Origin: Lachnospiraceae bacterium
Lineage (GTDB): Bacteria > Bacillota > Clostridia > Lachnospirales > Lachnospiraceae
Length of the DNA stretch: 64,000 nucleotides
Direction: 5' to 3'
Assembly (NCBI GenBank): GCA_009774245.1
Contig: VSNM01000004.1
Location: forward strand, 62,001 to 126,000
Shown here: positions 17,035 to 25,531 of the stretch, piece after piece
Layout of the letters: each line of letters begins with the position of its first letter
Numbering within the stretch: the stretch's first letter is position 1
The notes under the pieces: model-generated
The model's database searches: none
The model's input: the letters and a program-made list of their open reading frames with translations, nothing else
Told to the model about the DNA's origin: nothing
Translations under genes and position numbers: made by a program

Positions 17035-18822
17035 TTACGGTATATACTGTTCACTCAAGGTAAATGTCACCTCGTACTCCCCATCACTATTGTACAGCAT
17101 CAACTGATATGACGAACCATCGTATACTGCGCAGATGTAATACGTTTCCGGAGAGGCCGAATCATATCCTTCGCTCTCCCAGCGAAACTCATTAGCGCCC
17201 ATATAATACAATTTTCCGGTGTCTTCCATTCCCCTGAACGTTGTCGTGATGTATCCACATTCCGGTTCCTGTGATCCATCCGAATAAAGGCCAAACCACA
17301 ATTCCGTATCCATCCAGCCGCCGTCGTAGAGTCCTCCCCAGTACATGTAATCCGTGTAGTATTCGTCCTCGTCCATATAAAGCTGATCCAAAGAAATTCC
17401 CTCATCTTCATCCTCCATGTCAGCCTCATGCTCTGCAGGCTGATAAGTAACAATTTCTTCCCTTGCCGTATCCGCAGCTAAGGTTTCAACCCACTCATCC
17501 GTATAGAGACACACACCGTACACTCCGTCCAGCTTATCATTATTTTCGAAATCCACGGTGATAAGGTCGATTCTATAATCCTCCTTCTCCCGTACATTCG
17601 ACGACCACTCAGCGTCATCATGTTTCTCCCCAAATGCAGTCAGCTCCAAAAAACGAAAATTGACATCCTCGCCGTCTTCAAATTCTTCTTGAACCATGTA
17701 ATCCTCCCCAGTAGGTATTTCGCCAAAATATACGTCATCATAGTAAAATCCACTATGCTTGCTCCCATAGACTCCAAATGAATACCCATTCCCTGGGTAT
17801 CTTTCATATAAAATATCCACAACACGCTCCAAAGACTTATCCAGTTTTTTCTGGTTATATGTACACTCACTCGCGTAGAATTGGATGTATATTACTTTCC
17901 CGGTTTCTTTGCTGTAAGTTACATGATCTATGCCGCCAAACTCATCATTATAATAGTTATAATAGTCATCGCCAGTTATCCTGTTTTGAATGACATCCGG
18001 TTCTCCAAACTCCAATTCGACATCTTCCTGTGTCATATCCAAAAAACGTGTTATCGGAAAACCACCGGCCAGCAATTCGTCAGGATACTCTACAAGATCA
18101 GGCAGGTTAAAAGGTAATATGATGATTCCGGCCAGAACCAGAACAACTGCCGCGGCAATCCTTATCTTAGACATAACTGCCCCTTTTCCAGCAGATAAAG
18201 ATATATGCCTTGGCTCTGCAATCCCACGAACATATGCGGCAACGGTCTCCTTTTCCTTGCTTCCCATCAAAGAACGAATGAGCAAAACCGCTCCTGTGGC
18301 CAGACAGCAGAACGCGAAGATCATACCATAATAATATTCTATACAGACAGAGCCATATTTAATAAACTCCGCAAGAATCATCCAAGCCAGGATGCAGAAC
18401 AATCCAGTAGGCACCCCATATAGAAGCGAAAAGGGAAGTCCCCACTTCACTTTCATTCTGACCTGGCCAGCGTGTGCTACATCCGTCCTGACAAAGTGGC
18501 TGAAAATCTTGCCGTGCAGACAAACTCCCCCTTTTATTTGCTTTACTGACTTTATGGCAGGGCACAATTTGGCGTTTTCTTTCAAAAGTACACAAATATC
18601 TATCTCCTGACCCATTTCCATAGCCGCAGGCGATGTCCTTACAGATTTTTGATTCACTTCTGAAATCGCACCTGTAGGCGAAATCGACATCTCCCCAGCA
18701 TCTTGTATGGATTCCCCGTCCGACACCTGCGCTTCAGCGCCGCCTTGAATCAGCATTGCACCACAGTTTTGACAAAAAACAGCACCATCCACTGCTTTTG
18801 TACCACATTTTTTACAAAACAT
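17035..18822 (-). CDS. Zinc-ribbon membrane protein with large extracellular region
   Basis: A 595-residue protein. An N-terminal zinc ribbon (MFCKKCGTKAVDGAVFCQNCG) is followed by a cytoplasmic linker, two membrane segments (about 140-200), a third (about 230-250) and a roughly 340-residue outer part rich in Asp, Glu and Tyr. The first outer domain (RFLDMTQEDVELEFGEPDVI) resembles one in the kinase encoded upstream. AGGAGG precedes the ATG at 18822; an in-frame start 11 codons earlier lacks a site. It is the last gene of a kinase/zinc-ribbon cluster, and the acidic outer region may sense cations or wall state. No known function. Confidence 0.7.
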   Translation of the reverse strand: MFCKKCGTKAVDGAVFCQNCGAMLIQGGAEAQVSDGESIQDAGEMSISPTGAISEVNQKSVRTSPAAMEMGQEIDICVLLKENAKLCPAIKSVKQIKGGVCLHGKIFSHFVRTDVAHAGQVRMKVKWGLPFSLLYGVPTGLFCILAWMILAEFIKYGSVCIEYYYGMIFAFCCLATGAVLLIRSLMGSKEKETVAAYVRGIAEPRHISLSAGKGAVMSKIRIAAAVVLVLAGIIILPFNLPDLVEYPDELLAGGFPITRFLDMTQEDVELEFGEPDVIQNRITGDDYYNYYNDEFGGIDHVTYSKETGKVIYIQFYASECTYNQKKLDKSLERVVDILYERYPGNGYSFGVYGSKHSGFYYDDVYFGEIPTGEDYMVQEEFEDGEDVNFRFLELTAFGEKHDDAEWSSNVREKEDYRIDLITVDFENNDKLDGVYGVCLYTDEWVETLAADTAREEIVTYQPAEHEADMEDEDEGISLDQLYMDEDEYYTDYMYWGGLYDGGWMDTELWFGLYSDGSQEPECGYITTTFRGMEDTGKLYYMGANEFRWESEGYDSASPETYYICAVYDGSSYQLMLYNSDGEYEVTFTLSEQYIP

Positions 18823-18972
18823 ATTATATTCCTCCTGTTCATAAATTTTACACATTGGTTACTTCTATAACTGGCACCTCGTTTACCGCAAAACAATAAA
18901 TCATCTGCAAATAACTCATACATGATACAATCTTTTCACCCACACATATCCAATTACGCCTGTAACTTTTTG

Positions 18973-19821
18973 TCACCTTCCTGCCTCAAGCAGTTCCAGT
19001 ATTTCCGCAGCGGTCTTATCCCCGGAAATCCACTCGTAATCCCCCTCAATGTGGTAAGAATCATATTCCTCCTCTGTAATCTCGGCGTCACCGAAATAAT
19101 AAAACGGCTCCTCCGTGAACGGCTCGTTCTCATCCGCGATTCCATTTCTGTTCGTATCATTAAAATAACAGAGCCTAAGATCGCCTGAAAGCGCAGTCAG
19201 TTCATAATATTTGTTGATTGCCAGATAGGTTTCCAGAACAACGGCGCCACTCTGGTCAAAATTGTAATTGTGGACAATATTATGTCCCGGTATATAGTCA
19301 TATCCCTGATTTCCCATCGCGCCATAAACCCACGCATCCATGAGCGTGATGAGCCCGCCATCCGCCCACGTATATAGACTGACATAGCAACCCGGGCTGT
19401 CAGCCACCAGCTCCGGTATATCATTTCCATCGATATCAATCAGGGCAAACAGCAGTGTGCTGTCATCTGCTGCCAGCTCCTGCACTTTTTCAGCATACGC
19501 TCCTAAGGCAATATCCGCCACGGTGTCATTCTGATCTGATTCGCCGGCTTTTGTCATGTGATCAGACTCCTTGTCCGTCAAATGTCCTGCTGCCGTCGGA
19601 CTGCTTCCCTGGCGGCTTGCCCTTGTATATGCCGCCATAATGACGGCTATGGCTGCTGCAGCTACAATAAATATAGAAATGACAGCAATCCCCAGAACCG
19701 GTATTCTCCGCTTTTGATCCAAAGCTGTCTGGTTCGGCGGTGCGTCCGATACCCACACCCCGCATTTCGGACAAAATTTTACATGATCTGGCAGTTGGCT
19801 GCCGCATTGATGACAATACAT
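18973..19821 (-). CDS. Zinc-ribbon protein with one membrane segment and acidic outer domain
   Basis: A 282-residue protein. It has a zinc ribbon (MYCHQCGSQLPDHVKFCPKCG) and a single membrane helix (VLGIAVISIFIVAAAAIAVI). The outer domain carries an EF-hand-like line (DIDGNDIPELVADS) and a later DTNRNGIADENEP loop that looks calcium-binding. GGGAGG precedes the ATG by 9 nt. It starts 33 nt below the kinase gene, so the kinase and the two zinc-ribbon proteins probably act together. Confidence 0.7.
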   Translation of the reverse strand: MYCHQCGSQLPDHVKFCPKCGVWVSDAPPNQTALDQKRRIPVLGIAVISIFIVAAAAIAVIMAAYTRASRQGSSPTAAGHLTDKESDHMTKAGESDQNDTVADIALGAYAEKVQELAADDSTLLFALIDIDGNDIPELVADSPGCYVSLYTWADGGLITLMDAWVYGAMGNQGYDYIPGHNIVHNYNFDQSGAVVLETYLAINKYYELTALSGDLRLCYFNDTNRNGIADENEPFTEEPFYYFGDAEITEEEYDSYHIEGDYEWISGDKTAAEILELLEAGR

Positions 19822-19854
19822 CGATTCATTCCTCCCAATATTTTTCACAATTTT

Positions 19855-21039
19855 TCACCAGATCAGGACCATAAAAGCCTGCTCCTCTGGCGATGACAGA
19901 TAAAACCCGACATCAATCCCATCCGCAAAATCCAGGTATTCCATATAATAGGTCGCGATTTTCTCCACATAACTGTCAGACTGCTTAACCCAGCCTTCAC
20001 CAGATGGATTCCCCAGCATCTCAATCAGCTTATCCCGATTCTGATTCAACGCATATCCTTCATATGTACATCCGGCCGAATCGAGAAGTATCCGGTAAAC
20101 CCCTCTGTAAATATTATACTCGAATTGGATTCCAGGATACGAATAAACACCGCCGCTCTCCTCACTATAATGAGGGTATGCGCCCTCTTCCCCCCTCTCA
20201 TCCGCAATATCCTCAACCTGCATACCAAGATACCCATATACGGAATCCCCGTCATAAAGGATTTCCGACACTTCCGAAACCGCAGGCGCCACCATTTTTT
20301 TTGAAAGCGTTTCAATGTCATTCCAGAACATGCAGACTGGCAGTGCCAACACCAGAATAAAGCATGCATTCCGCTTCGCGGGAAAGAAAGCCCTCCGCAC
20401 CTGCCGGACTGTCTGATATCGTTTGTCCGGATTCAGGTTCATACATTTTTTGACCACTCTCCTGTAACGCCTTCTGTAAATCTGTCCCTCCATGAGCTGA
20501 GCCAGCATAACACCCATGGAATAAATATCTGCCCGCGCATCTGTCTGCGAAAAACCATACTGCTCCGGCGGTGCGTATCCCCTGGTTCCCAAAAGCCGCG
20601 TGTCCTGCTCCAGATCGTCCTTAGGCATGCGCGCCGCGTCAAAATCAATCAGACAGATATGTCCGTCCTCCTTATAAATGATATTGGACGGCTTAATATC
20701 GCGGTGAATGATACCCTTCCCGTGCAGATATTCCAGCACAGAACACAGATCCCCCACAACGCACCGGAACTGTTTTGCGGACAGCTTCACCATCCCTAAT
20801 GACCTGCCCTCAACATATTCCTCAATGACGGTCGTCGTGCCGTCCGCTATTGTGACATCGTACAGCTTTGGCAGACACGCATGGACACACTCCTGCAGAA
20901 CACTGTAAATATGACGCTCACCTGACATGGACTTCCAGACATAAAATTTCCCCCCGGATTTTTCATATACCAGGCGCACCGTGCACTGGCAGCTGCCCTT
21001 CTCACTCTGCCTGAGCAGACTGACCTCCTCAAACTCCAT
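19855..21039 (-). CDS. Membrane-anchored Ser/Thr protein kinase
   Basis: A 394-residue protein. The kinase domain (about 1-220) has a lysine in YVWKSM, catalytic loop IIHRDIKPSNII, DFD in place of DFG (LIDFDAARM), and GTRGYAPPEQYG at the activation segment, so it is probably active. The glycine-rich loop is poorly conserved. One membrane helix (about 227-245) leads to an outer domain of about 145 residues containing YGYLGMQVEDIADERGE, like the outer domain of the zinc-ribbon protein downstream. The ATG at 21039 has AGGATG upstream. The gene is divergent from an HTH regulator with a 74-nt gap. Confidence 0.82.
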   Translation of the reverse strand: MEFEEVSLLRQSEKGSCQCTVRLVYEKSGGKFYVWKSMSGERHIYSVLQECVHACLPKLYDVTIADGTTTVIEEYVEGRSLGMVKLSAKQFRCVVGDLCSVLEYLHGKGIIHRDIKPSNIIYKEDGHICLIDFDAARMPKDDLEQDTRLLGTRGYAPPEQYGFSQTDARADIYSMGVMLAQLMEGQIYRRRYRRVVKKCMNLNPDKRYQTVRQVRRAFFPAKRNACFILVLALPVCMFWNDIETLSKKMVAPAVSEVSEILYDGDSVYGYLGMQVEDIADERGEEGAYPHYSEESGGVYSYPGIQFEYNIYRGVYRILLDSAGCTYEGYALNQNRDKLIEMLGNPSGEGWVKQSDSYVEKIATYYMEYLDFADGIDVGFYLSSPEEQAFMVLIW

Positions 21040-21056
21040 GGTTATCACATCCTGTC

Positions 21057-21085
21057 TTGTCATATTATCTGTAATATTGTATAAT
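21057..21085 (+). promoter_or_regulatory. Sigma-A promoter for the HTH gene
   Basis: TTGTCA and TATAAT are separated by exactly 17 nt, 28 nt before the start of the HTH gene and inside the 74-nt gap shared with the divergent kinase gene. The two genes therefore share a control region. Confidence 0.65.
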
Positions 21086-21113
21086 TGTACCAAATTATGC
21101 AAGGAGACACAAT

Positions 21114-21581
21114 ATGAACCGCACTGAGCTTTTTTCTATGAAGAACCCAGCGCCGCCCACCGCCGCGCTGGAAAATGAAATCAAAACTGTCTCAAAAGTC
21201 GAAGATTATCTTGACAATAACAAGGATTATCTGATCAGCCAGAGTCTGTCCGAACACCTGAATCAACTGCTGTCCCAGAAAGGCGTCAGCCGGGCAGATG
21301 TCGTGCGCGGCTCCATGCTTGACCGCGCCTATGTATACCAGATCTTTTCCGGTGAAAAAACACCCTCACGCGACAAGCTGCTCGCCGTGGCATTCGGACT
21401 AAAGCTGTCCGACAGCGAGACGCAGCAACTGTTAAAATTGTCCGGGAACAGGGCCCTGTATGCCAAAGACAGGCGCGATGCCGTAATCCTGTTTGCTCTA
21501 TATCATAAAAAGACTCTCCAGGAGACCAATGACATGCTGTTCGACCTCGGACTTGCCGTCCTTGGCGTTCCGATGACATGA
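21114..21581 (+). CDS. XRE-like HTH regulator divergent from kinase
   Basis: A 155-residue cytoplasmic protein. A HTH (about residues 45-100: LNQLLSQKGVSRADVVRGSMLDRAYVYQIFSGEKTPSRD) is followed by a helical tail with ALYHKKTLQETNDMLFDLGL. AAGGAGA precedes the ATG. It is likely the regulator, and perhaps a phosphorylation target, of the kinase module across the shared promoter region. Confidence 0.75.
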   Translation: MNRTELFSMKNPAPPTAALENEIKTVSKVEDYLDNNKDYLISQSLSEHLNQLLSQKGVSRADVVRGSMLDRAYVYQIFSGEKTPSRDKLLAVAFGLKLSDSETQQLLKLSGNRALYAKDRRDAVILFALYHKKTLQETNDMLFDLGLAVLGVPMT

Positions 21582-21594
21582 ACAAAAAACAGCG

Positions 21595-22593
21595 TCAAAA
21601 AAGCCTGTTCACAATAGGAAGCTTCCTCAACACATACACTGTCGCATAGGAACCGAAATAAAGAACCATGCATGCGGCGGGAATCGAAATCCATGCCATT
21701 CCGTGCAGAGGATATATGTGCAACAGTTTTATCATCAGATTCAGGAAAAACGGATGAATCAGGTATATTCCCAACGTGCATTCTGATAATCCCACCCATT
21801 TCCTGCCTATATGCAATCCTACAGGATTCCATGCCATCAATGCAAATATGCTCAGAGCCATCATACAGACAGGCAATGATGTATATGGATAAATCTCATC
21901 CTTTCCATGTTCCAGAACATAGATGACCGTGACTACGTTCACAGCCGCCAGCGCTGCGTTTATATATTTCATCTTCGAAAAACGACACATGGAAATCATT
22001 GCGCCTGTGACAACATAAAACATATATCCGGACATTGGCAGATGCATATCTATGGACAGGCCCATCCAGCCATTTACTGCCGGAATCAGTATTGTAGATA
22101 GAAATAAGAGCCCTGAGAGGCAGCCGACATTCCTTTGATTCTGAACAATATGTGACTTTACGACTGGAAGTACGAGATAAATTCCAATAATATAATAAAT
22201 GTACCACATATGTGTCCATGTATCGCCATTTAAGACGTCCACCAATGCAAGACCGACTGCTCGCAGGGAAACGCTTTTTTCCATATAGATATATTCCAAC
22301 AATGCATAAAACCAACCGACTGTAAACAGGATTCCCACAAATTTTCCAATATGCCCGAACGTCCACTGCCATGTACACTCCCTGTCATCCCCCATCACAC
22401 AGAAACCAGTAATCATAAAAAAGACCGGTACAGCCCAGCTTGAGAGATTATGTACAACATTCATCTGCCAGACCGTTGCCTGCGCCACGGCCGCATCATT
22501 ATAGGTAACAGAAGCGCTTACCACATGTATCACTACAACACAAAAGGCACTTACACTCCTAAGAATATCAATCCTGTAATCCCTTGTCTGCAT
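21595..22593 (-). CDS. Acyltransferase-3 family membrane protein
   Basis: A 332-residue protein with about ten membrane helices. The family motif RIDILRSVSAFCVVVIHVVSA near the N-terminus carries the catalytic-type His. Such proteins O-acylate wall or exopolysaccharide sugars. The ATG at 22593 (GGGGA upstream) begins at the conserved start. The long upstream extension of this frame runs through a small inverted repeat (22625-22685) and is not coding. It is convergent with the HTH gene, 13 nt apart. Confidence 0.8.
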   Translation of the reverse strand: MQTRDYRIDILRSVSAFCVVVIHVVSASVTYNDAAVAQATVWQMNVVHNLSSWAVPVFFMITGFCVMGDDRECTWQWTFGHIGKFVGILFTVGWFYALLEYIYMEKSVSLRAVGLALVDVLNGDTWTHMWYIYYIIGIYLVLPVVKSHIVQNQRNVGCLSGLLFLSTILIPAVNGWMGLSIDMHLPMSGYMFYVVTGAMISMCRFSKMKYINAALAAVNVVTVIYVLEHGKDEIYPYTSLPVCMMALSIFALMAWNPVGLHIGRKWVGLSECTLGIYLIHPFFLNLMIKLLHIYPLHGMAWISIPAACMVLYFGSYATVYVLRKLPIVNRLF

Positions 22594-22624
22594 ATCATTT
22601 CCCCAATCTGTCGGTTCTATTTCC

Positions 22625-22685
22625 TTAGGAGCTGTGCAAAAATAACCTATGCATCTTGACTTGTCTATTTCTGCACAGCTCCTTA
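22625..22685. repeat. Short inverted-repeat element (AGGAGCTGTGCA ends)
   Basis: TTAGGAGCTGTGCAAAAATA at the left mirrors TATTTCTGCACAGCTCCTTA at the right, about 20-bp arms in a 61-bp unit. It is one of at least four intergenic elements in the window with AGGA(A/G)CTG ends, here just upstream of the acyltransferase gene. Confidence 0.55.
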
Positions 22686-22846
22686 TTATCCTGCAAATCG
22701 GACGGATTTCCGTCATTCTAGAGCGTGTTTGAAAAATGCTCCAGTACAATCTTAGCATACTATACACCATATAGTCAGTGCAAAAACCCCGTTTGGATAT
22801 TTTACTTCCTTTGCTGCCACCCTATAGAATGAATAGGGGTGATTAC

Positions 22847-23185
22847 ATGGATTACAAAAAATTAGGTAAACGAATACGTGAGGAACGCAGGCGCTTAAAT
22901 CTCACTCAGGCGCAGCTTGCAGAAGCTGTCGATATATCCGATACTTATATGGGCGCAATCGAACGCGGGGAGCGCAGTCTCACACTGGACACTCTCGTGA
23001 GACTCGTGAACAGGCTTGGCGTGACTGTCGACTTTCTATTGTCCGATTCCGTAACCGACGCGGACTCCAATATCATAGAACAGTTCAAACAGATCATTGA
23101 CCATCAGCCAATAGAGCGCAGGCAGATGGCAATCAATGTACTGCGTACCATCTTTTCATACTTTGAAAATGAAGCGCTGCAATGA
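22847..23185 (+). CDS. XRE-family transcriptional regulator
   Basis: A 112-residue protein. The XRE HTH (residues 3-60: KKLGKRIREERRRLNLTQAQL, then recognition helix YMGAIERGERS) is followed by a C-terminal helical dimerisation part. The ATG at 22847 has AGGGGTGATT 4-9 nt upstream and starts the conserved HTH. Its target is unknown. It is convergent with a 72-residue gene two nucleotides away. Confidence 0.82.
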   Translation: MDYKKLGKRIREERRRLNLTQAQLAEAVDISDTYMGAIERGERSLTLDTLVRLVNRLGVTVDFLLSDSVTDADSNIIEQFKQIIDHQPIERRQMAINVLRTIFSYFENEALQ

Positions 23186-23187
23186 CC

Positions 23188-23406
23188 TTACTCCGGCTCC
23201 GATTTCCCAATACGCAGTCCTCTCACGAAATCAACATCATCAATGAGTCGTTTTACGGCTACAATGATCAGCAGCTCAGCTGATATCGAATATTCGGCTG
23301 ATAGTATGTTTAATCTGTCATACAACATAGCCTCTGTAAAACGAACATTAAAACTTTTCCCGGCATTCATACAACTGTCATTTGCATCATTATTTGCAAT
23401 ATTCAT
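23188..23406 (-). CDS. Small ribbon-helix-helix-like protein
   Basis: A 72-residue protein with a strand-like SFNVRFTEAMLYDRL followed by two helices (SAEYSISAELLIIVAVKRLIDDVDFV), the pattern of Arc/MetJ-type DNA-binding folds. AAGGAGGAGG precedes the ATG by 6 nt, a strong sign of a real gene. It may be an orphan antitoxin or a small regulator. Confidence 0.6.
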   Translation of the reverse strand: MNIANNDANDSCMNAGKSFNVRFTEAMLYDRLNILSAEYSISAELLIIVAVKRLIDDVDFVRGLRIGKSEPE

Positions 23407-23438
23407 ATTGAACCTCCTCCTTCGTGAAATCTCATCTA

Positions 23439-23506
23439 TTAGGATTTGCAGGAAAATAAGTGCTCAGATTGCGCAAGATGTTCACTTATTTTTCTACAGT
23501 TCCTTA
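23439..23506. repeat. Short inverted-repeat element (AAGGAACTGTAG ends)
   Basis: About 24-bp imperfect arms (right arm ends CTACAGTTCCTTA, inner arms GAAAATAAGTG/CACTTATTTTTC) surround a 20-nt loop. It belongs to the same family as 22625-22685, 31755-31930 and 61010-61052. The rest of 23507-23682 holds no gene. Confidence 0.5.
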
Positions 23507-23682
23507 TTATAGGAAAAGATTTTGTCTTCCCGGTCTGCCGGCAGCAGACATTGATTTCTTTTGTTCCGTGCAAACCACATATGAGCAGGTGTCATTTCTA
23601 AGCATTTGCTTGCTCTTGTTTCTGTAATTCTAAATTAATAAGAGAAAAAACAGAAAAAATAATAGAAACTTCGTTTTTTCTA

Positions 23683-23711
23683 TTGACAGATTGCATTATC
23701 TACTATATACT
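23683..23711 (+). promoter_or_regulatory. Consensus sigma-A promoter for the DUF4234 gene
   Basis: A perfect TTGACA and TATACT separated by 17 nt lie about 46 nt before the DUF4234 start. An imperfect palindrome (AATAGAAAC..TTTTCTATT) overlaps the -35 box and could be an operator. Confidence 0.75.
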
Positions 23712-23756
23712 ATTCCAGAAAAGTTTATAAAAATTTTATACAAAGGAGATTTTTTT

Positions 23757-24098
23757 ATGATTCAACAAAGAAACATTGCAGTATGCATCATTTTGTCCAT
23801 CGTTACCTGCGGCATCTATGGTCTTTACTGGCTGGTCTGCCTGACAAATGACACCAACACCGCAGCCGGAACAACAGATGGAACTTCCGGTGGAATGGTA
23901 CTCCTCCTCACGATCGTTACATGCAATATTTACAGCCTGTACTGGGGCTACAAGCAGGGCGAGAAAATCGACATCGCAAAGCAGAAGAAAGGGATGCCTT
24001 CCAGCGACAGCAACGTGCTGTATCTGCTGCTCTGCCTGTTCGTGCCGGTAGTGGCATGGGCGCTGATGCAGAATGAGCTGAACAACCTCGCTGCCTAA
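23757..24098 (+). CDS. DUF4234-like small membrane protein
   Basis: A 113-residue protein with three hydrophobic segments and the repeated motif I(V)TCGIYGLYW/IVTCNIYSLYWGYKQGE characteristic of this family of unknown function. AAGGAG lies 8 nt before the ATG and a strong promoter precedes it. It is followed 21 nt later by another small membrane protein gene. Confidence 0.75.
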   Translation: MIQQRNIAVCIILSIVTCGIYGLYWLVCLTNDTNTAAGTTDGTSGGMVLLLTIVTCNIYSLYWGYKQGEKIDIAKQKKGMPSSDSNVLYLLLCLFVPVVAWALMQNELNNLAA

Positions 24099-24119
24099 AA
24101 CAAATCAGATCTCGCAGAT

Positions 24120-24533
24120 ATGATTCAGAAGAGACTGCCACAAAAACATTTGCATCAAAAACGATTGTTTCTTGTCCTGCGCACCGCCGCGATTCTTTTG
24201 TCCGCGGGCGGTGCATACGGCATACTGCTCCACTATACAGGCATCGGCCTGGTATGTCCTTTCAATTTTGTGACAGGATGGAAATGCCCGGGGTGTGGTG
24301 TCACGCATATGTGTCTTGCACTGCTGCAGCTTGATTTCAAAGCCGCCTTTATGGCAAACCCGGCATTGTTTTTGTCAGCTCCCCTGCTCGTGATTCTTTT
24401 TATACCATATCTTGTTGGTTATATCATGACAGGAAAGCGGCAGATGCGTTTCTGGCAAAATGCAGTACTATGGATTTGTATTGTTATTTTGGTTTTATAT
24501 GGCATCGCGAGAAACGTCTTCTCGCTTCCATAG
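24120..24533 (+). CDS. DUF2752-family membrane protein
   Basis: A 137-residue protein with three membrane helices and the family signature CPFNFVTGWKCPGCGVTHM, a cysteine-rich turn. Function is unknown; members often sit beside small TM2 or DUF4234-type proteins, as here. No clear ribosome binding site, so translation is probably coupled to the upstream gene. A terminator follows at 24551. Confidence 0.78.
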   Translation: MIQKRLPQKHLHQKRLFLVLRTAAILLSAGGAYGILLHYTGIGLVCPFNFVTGWKCPGCGVTHMCLALLQLDFKAAFMANPALFLSAPLLVILFIPYLVGYIMTGKRQMRFWQNAVLWICIVILVLYGIARNVFSLP

Positions 24534-24550
24534 ATCCAAAGCAGTCAACA

Positions 24551-24584
24551 AGAGCCTGTCGGAATTTTCCGGCAGGCTCTTTTA
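24551..24584 (+). terminator. Intrinsic terminator after DUF2752 gene
   Basis: AGAGCCTGTCGGAA pairs with TTCCGGCAGGCTCT (one wobble) with a short loop, followed by TTTT. It ends the two-gene DUF4234-DUF2752 unit. Confidence 0.8.
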
Positions 24585-24647
24585 TGCACAGCCTCGTGCA
24601 GAGGAAATATGCCGCCAAGGCGGCGCAGAATATTTTTCTGAGAATGC

Positions 24648-24706
24648 AAATTGCTAAAGCAATTATCCCAAGCCTCAACGTAGCGGTGGCTGCGTTGAGG
24701 CTTGGG
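24648..24706. repeat. 18-nt box plus hairpin, copy 1
   Basis: AAATTGCTAAAGCAATTA (24648-24665) is followed by a perfect 14-bp stem (CCCAAGCCTCAACG/CGTTGAGGCTTGGG, 12-nt loop). The same 18-nt box occurs inside the repeat at 31755-31930, again followed by a hairpin of unrelated sequence. No T-run, so it is not a simple terminator. Confidence 0.45.
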
Positions 24707-24746
24707 GAGTAGTGCTATCAGGAAAATAGGCAAGCGAAACATAGGG

Positions 24747-25502
24747 TTATACTAGCCGCTCGTAGACCATCTTCGCATATGCCTCCCCCAGCGGAAGCTC
24801 ATACTCGACTTTCAGCCGGTTTCTGACAGCCGTCTCGCGGCTCCCTGTCATGGGATTAAACCCTTCTTTATTATATTGCTCTTTCCAGACGCCGATTCCG
24901 CGTTTCTGCCACGACGGAAGCTGGTCAAAATTGATTCCCCTCGAAAAAAGAAGTTCATTCTTAAAACTCACCGACTGTCCCTCGAGCTCTTTTGTGGCCT
25001 CCTGCACCGTTTTGCCCTCTTTCCGTAACAGCCAGTAACAGTGCGCGTTCAGCGAATTTCTGTGCGCGTCCTCCTGCCTCCACAGAAAATAATCCTGCGC
25101 CCTCTCCAGTGTGGGCAGCGGCACCATTCTGCAGTCAAACGTAGCTGCCCTTCCTAGCTCCAATGAAAAAGAAGCGCTCGCCTCCGCCGCCAGTGTGGAA
25201 TTGTACTTGCGCACCTTTCTGCCAAACGCATTCTCCCCAACGGCAAACAGCAACGAAATCTCGTCGCTCTCCGTGAAGCCATACACGACACGGAACCCAC
25301 AGTCCATCAAATGCTCAACCGTATGAACCATCAGGTCGCGAAACCGCACATCAAACGGCGCCTCAAATTCACAGATTTCCTTCGTAAGTCTCGTGAAACT
25401 CCTGCCGTCCAGCCTCGCCGCCATATACGTCTCCGGCAGCAAAAACTGATCAAGCGACTGCTCGTACACGCGCATCTTCCTGTCTAATTCATCAAAATTC
25501 AT
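24747..25502 (-). CDS. Thg1-like 3'-5' RNA polymerase
   Basis: A 251-residue protein of the tRNA-His guanylyltransferase (Thg1/TLP) family, which adds nucleotides to RNA 5' ends. The polymerase-type metal motifs are visible: ARLDGRSFTRLTK (first Asp, about residue 31) and GFTESDEISLLF (Asp/Glu pair, about 76-81). HRNSLNAHCYW and a GINFDQLP region follow. Bacterial members are repair enzymes for 5'-truncated tRNAs rather than G-1 addition. It is co-transcribed with a small P-loop kinase 29 nt upstream, fitting RNA end repair. Confidence 0.85.
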   Translation of the reverse strand: MNFDELDRKMRVYEQSLDQFLLPETYMAARLDGRSFTRLTKEICEFEAPFDVRFRDLMVHTVEHLMDCGFRVVYGFTESDEISLLFAVGENAFGRKVRKYNSTLAAEASASFSLELGRAATFDCRMVPLPTLERAQDYFLWRQEDAHRNSLNAHCYWLLRKEGKTVQEATKELEGQSVSFKNELLFSRGINFDQLPSWQKRGIGVWKEQYNKEGFNPMTGSRETAVRNRLKVEYELPLGEAYAKMVYERLV

Positions 25503-25531
25503 CCTCTACCTCCACAATCAATCTTTATCAC

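Noticed and set aside
24667..24706. Intrinsic terminator for the DUF2752 unit
   Set aside because: No T-run follows on either strand and a proper terminator already lies at 24551-24584.
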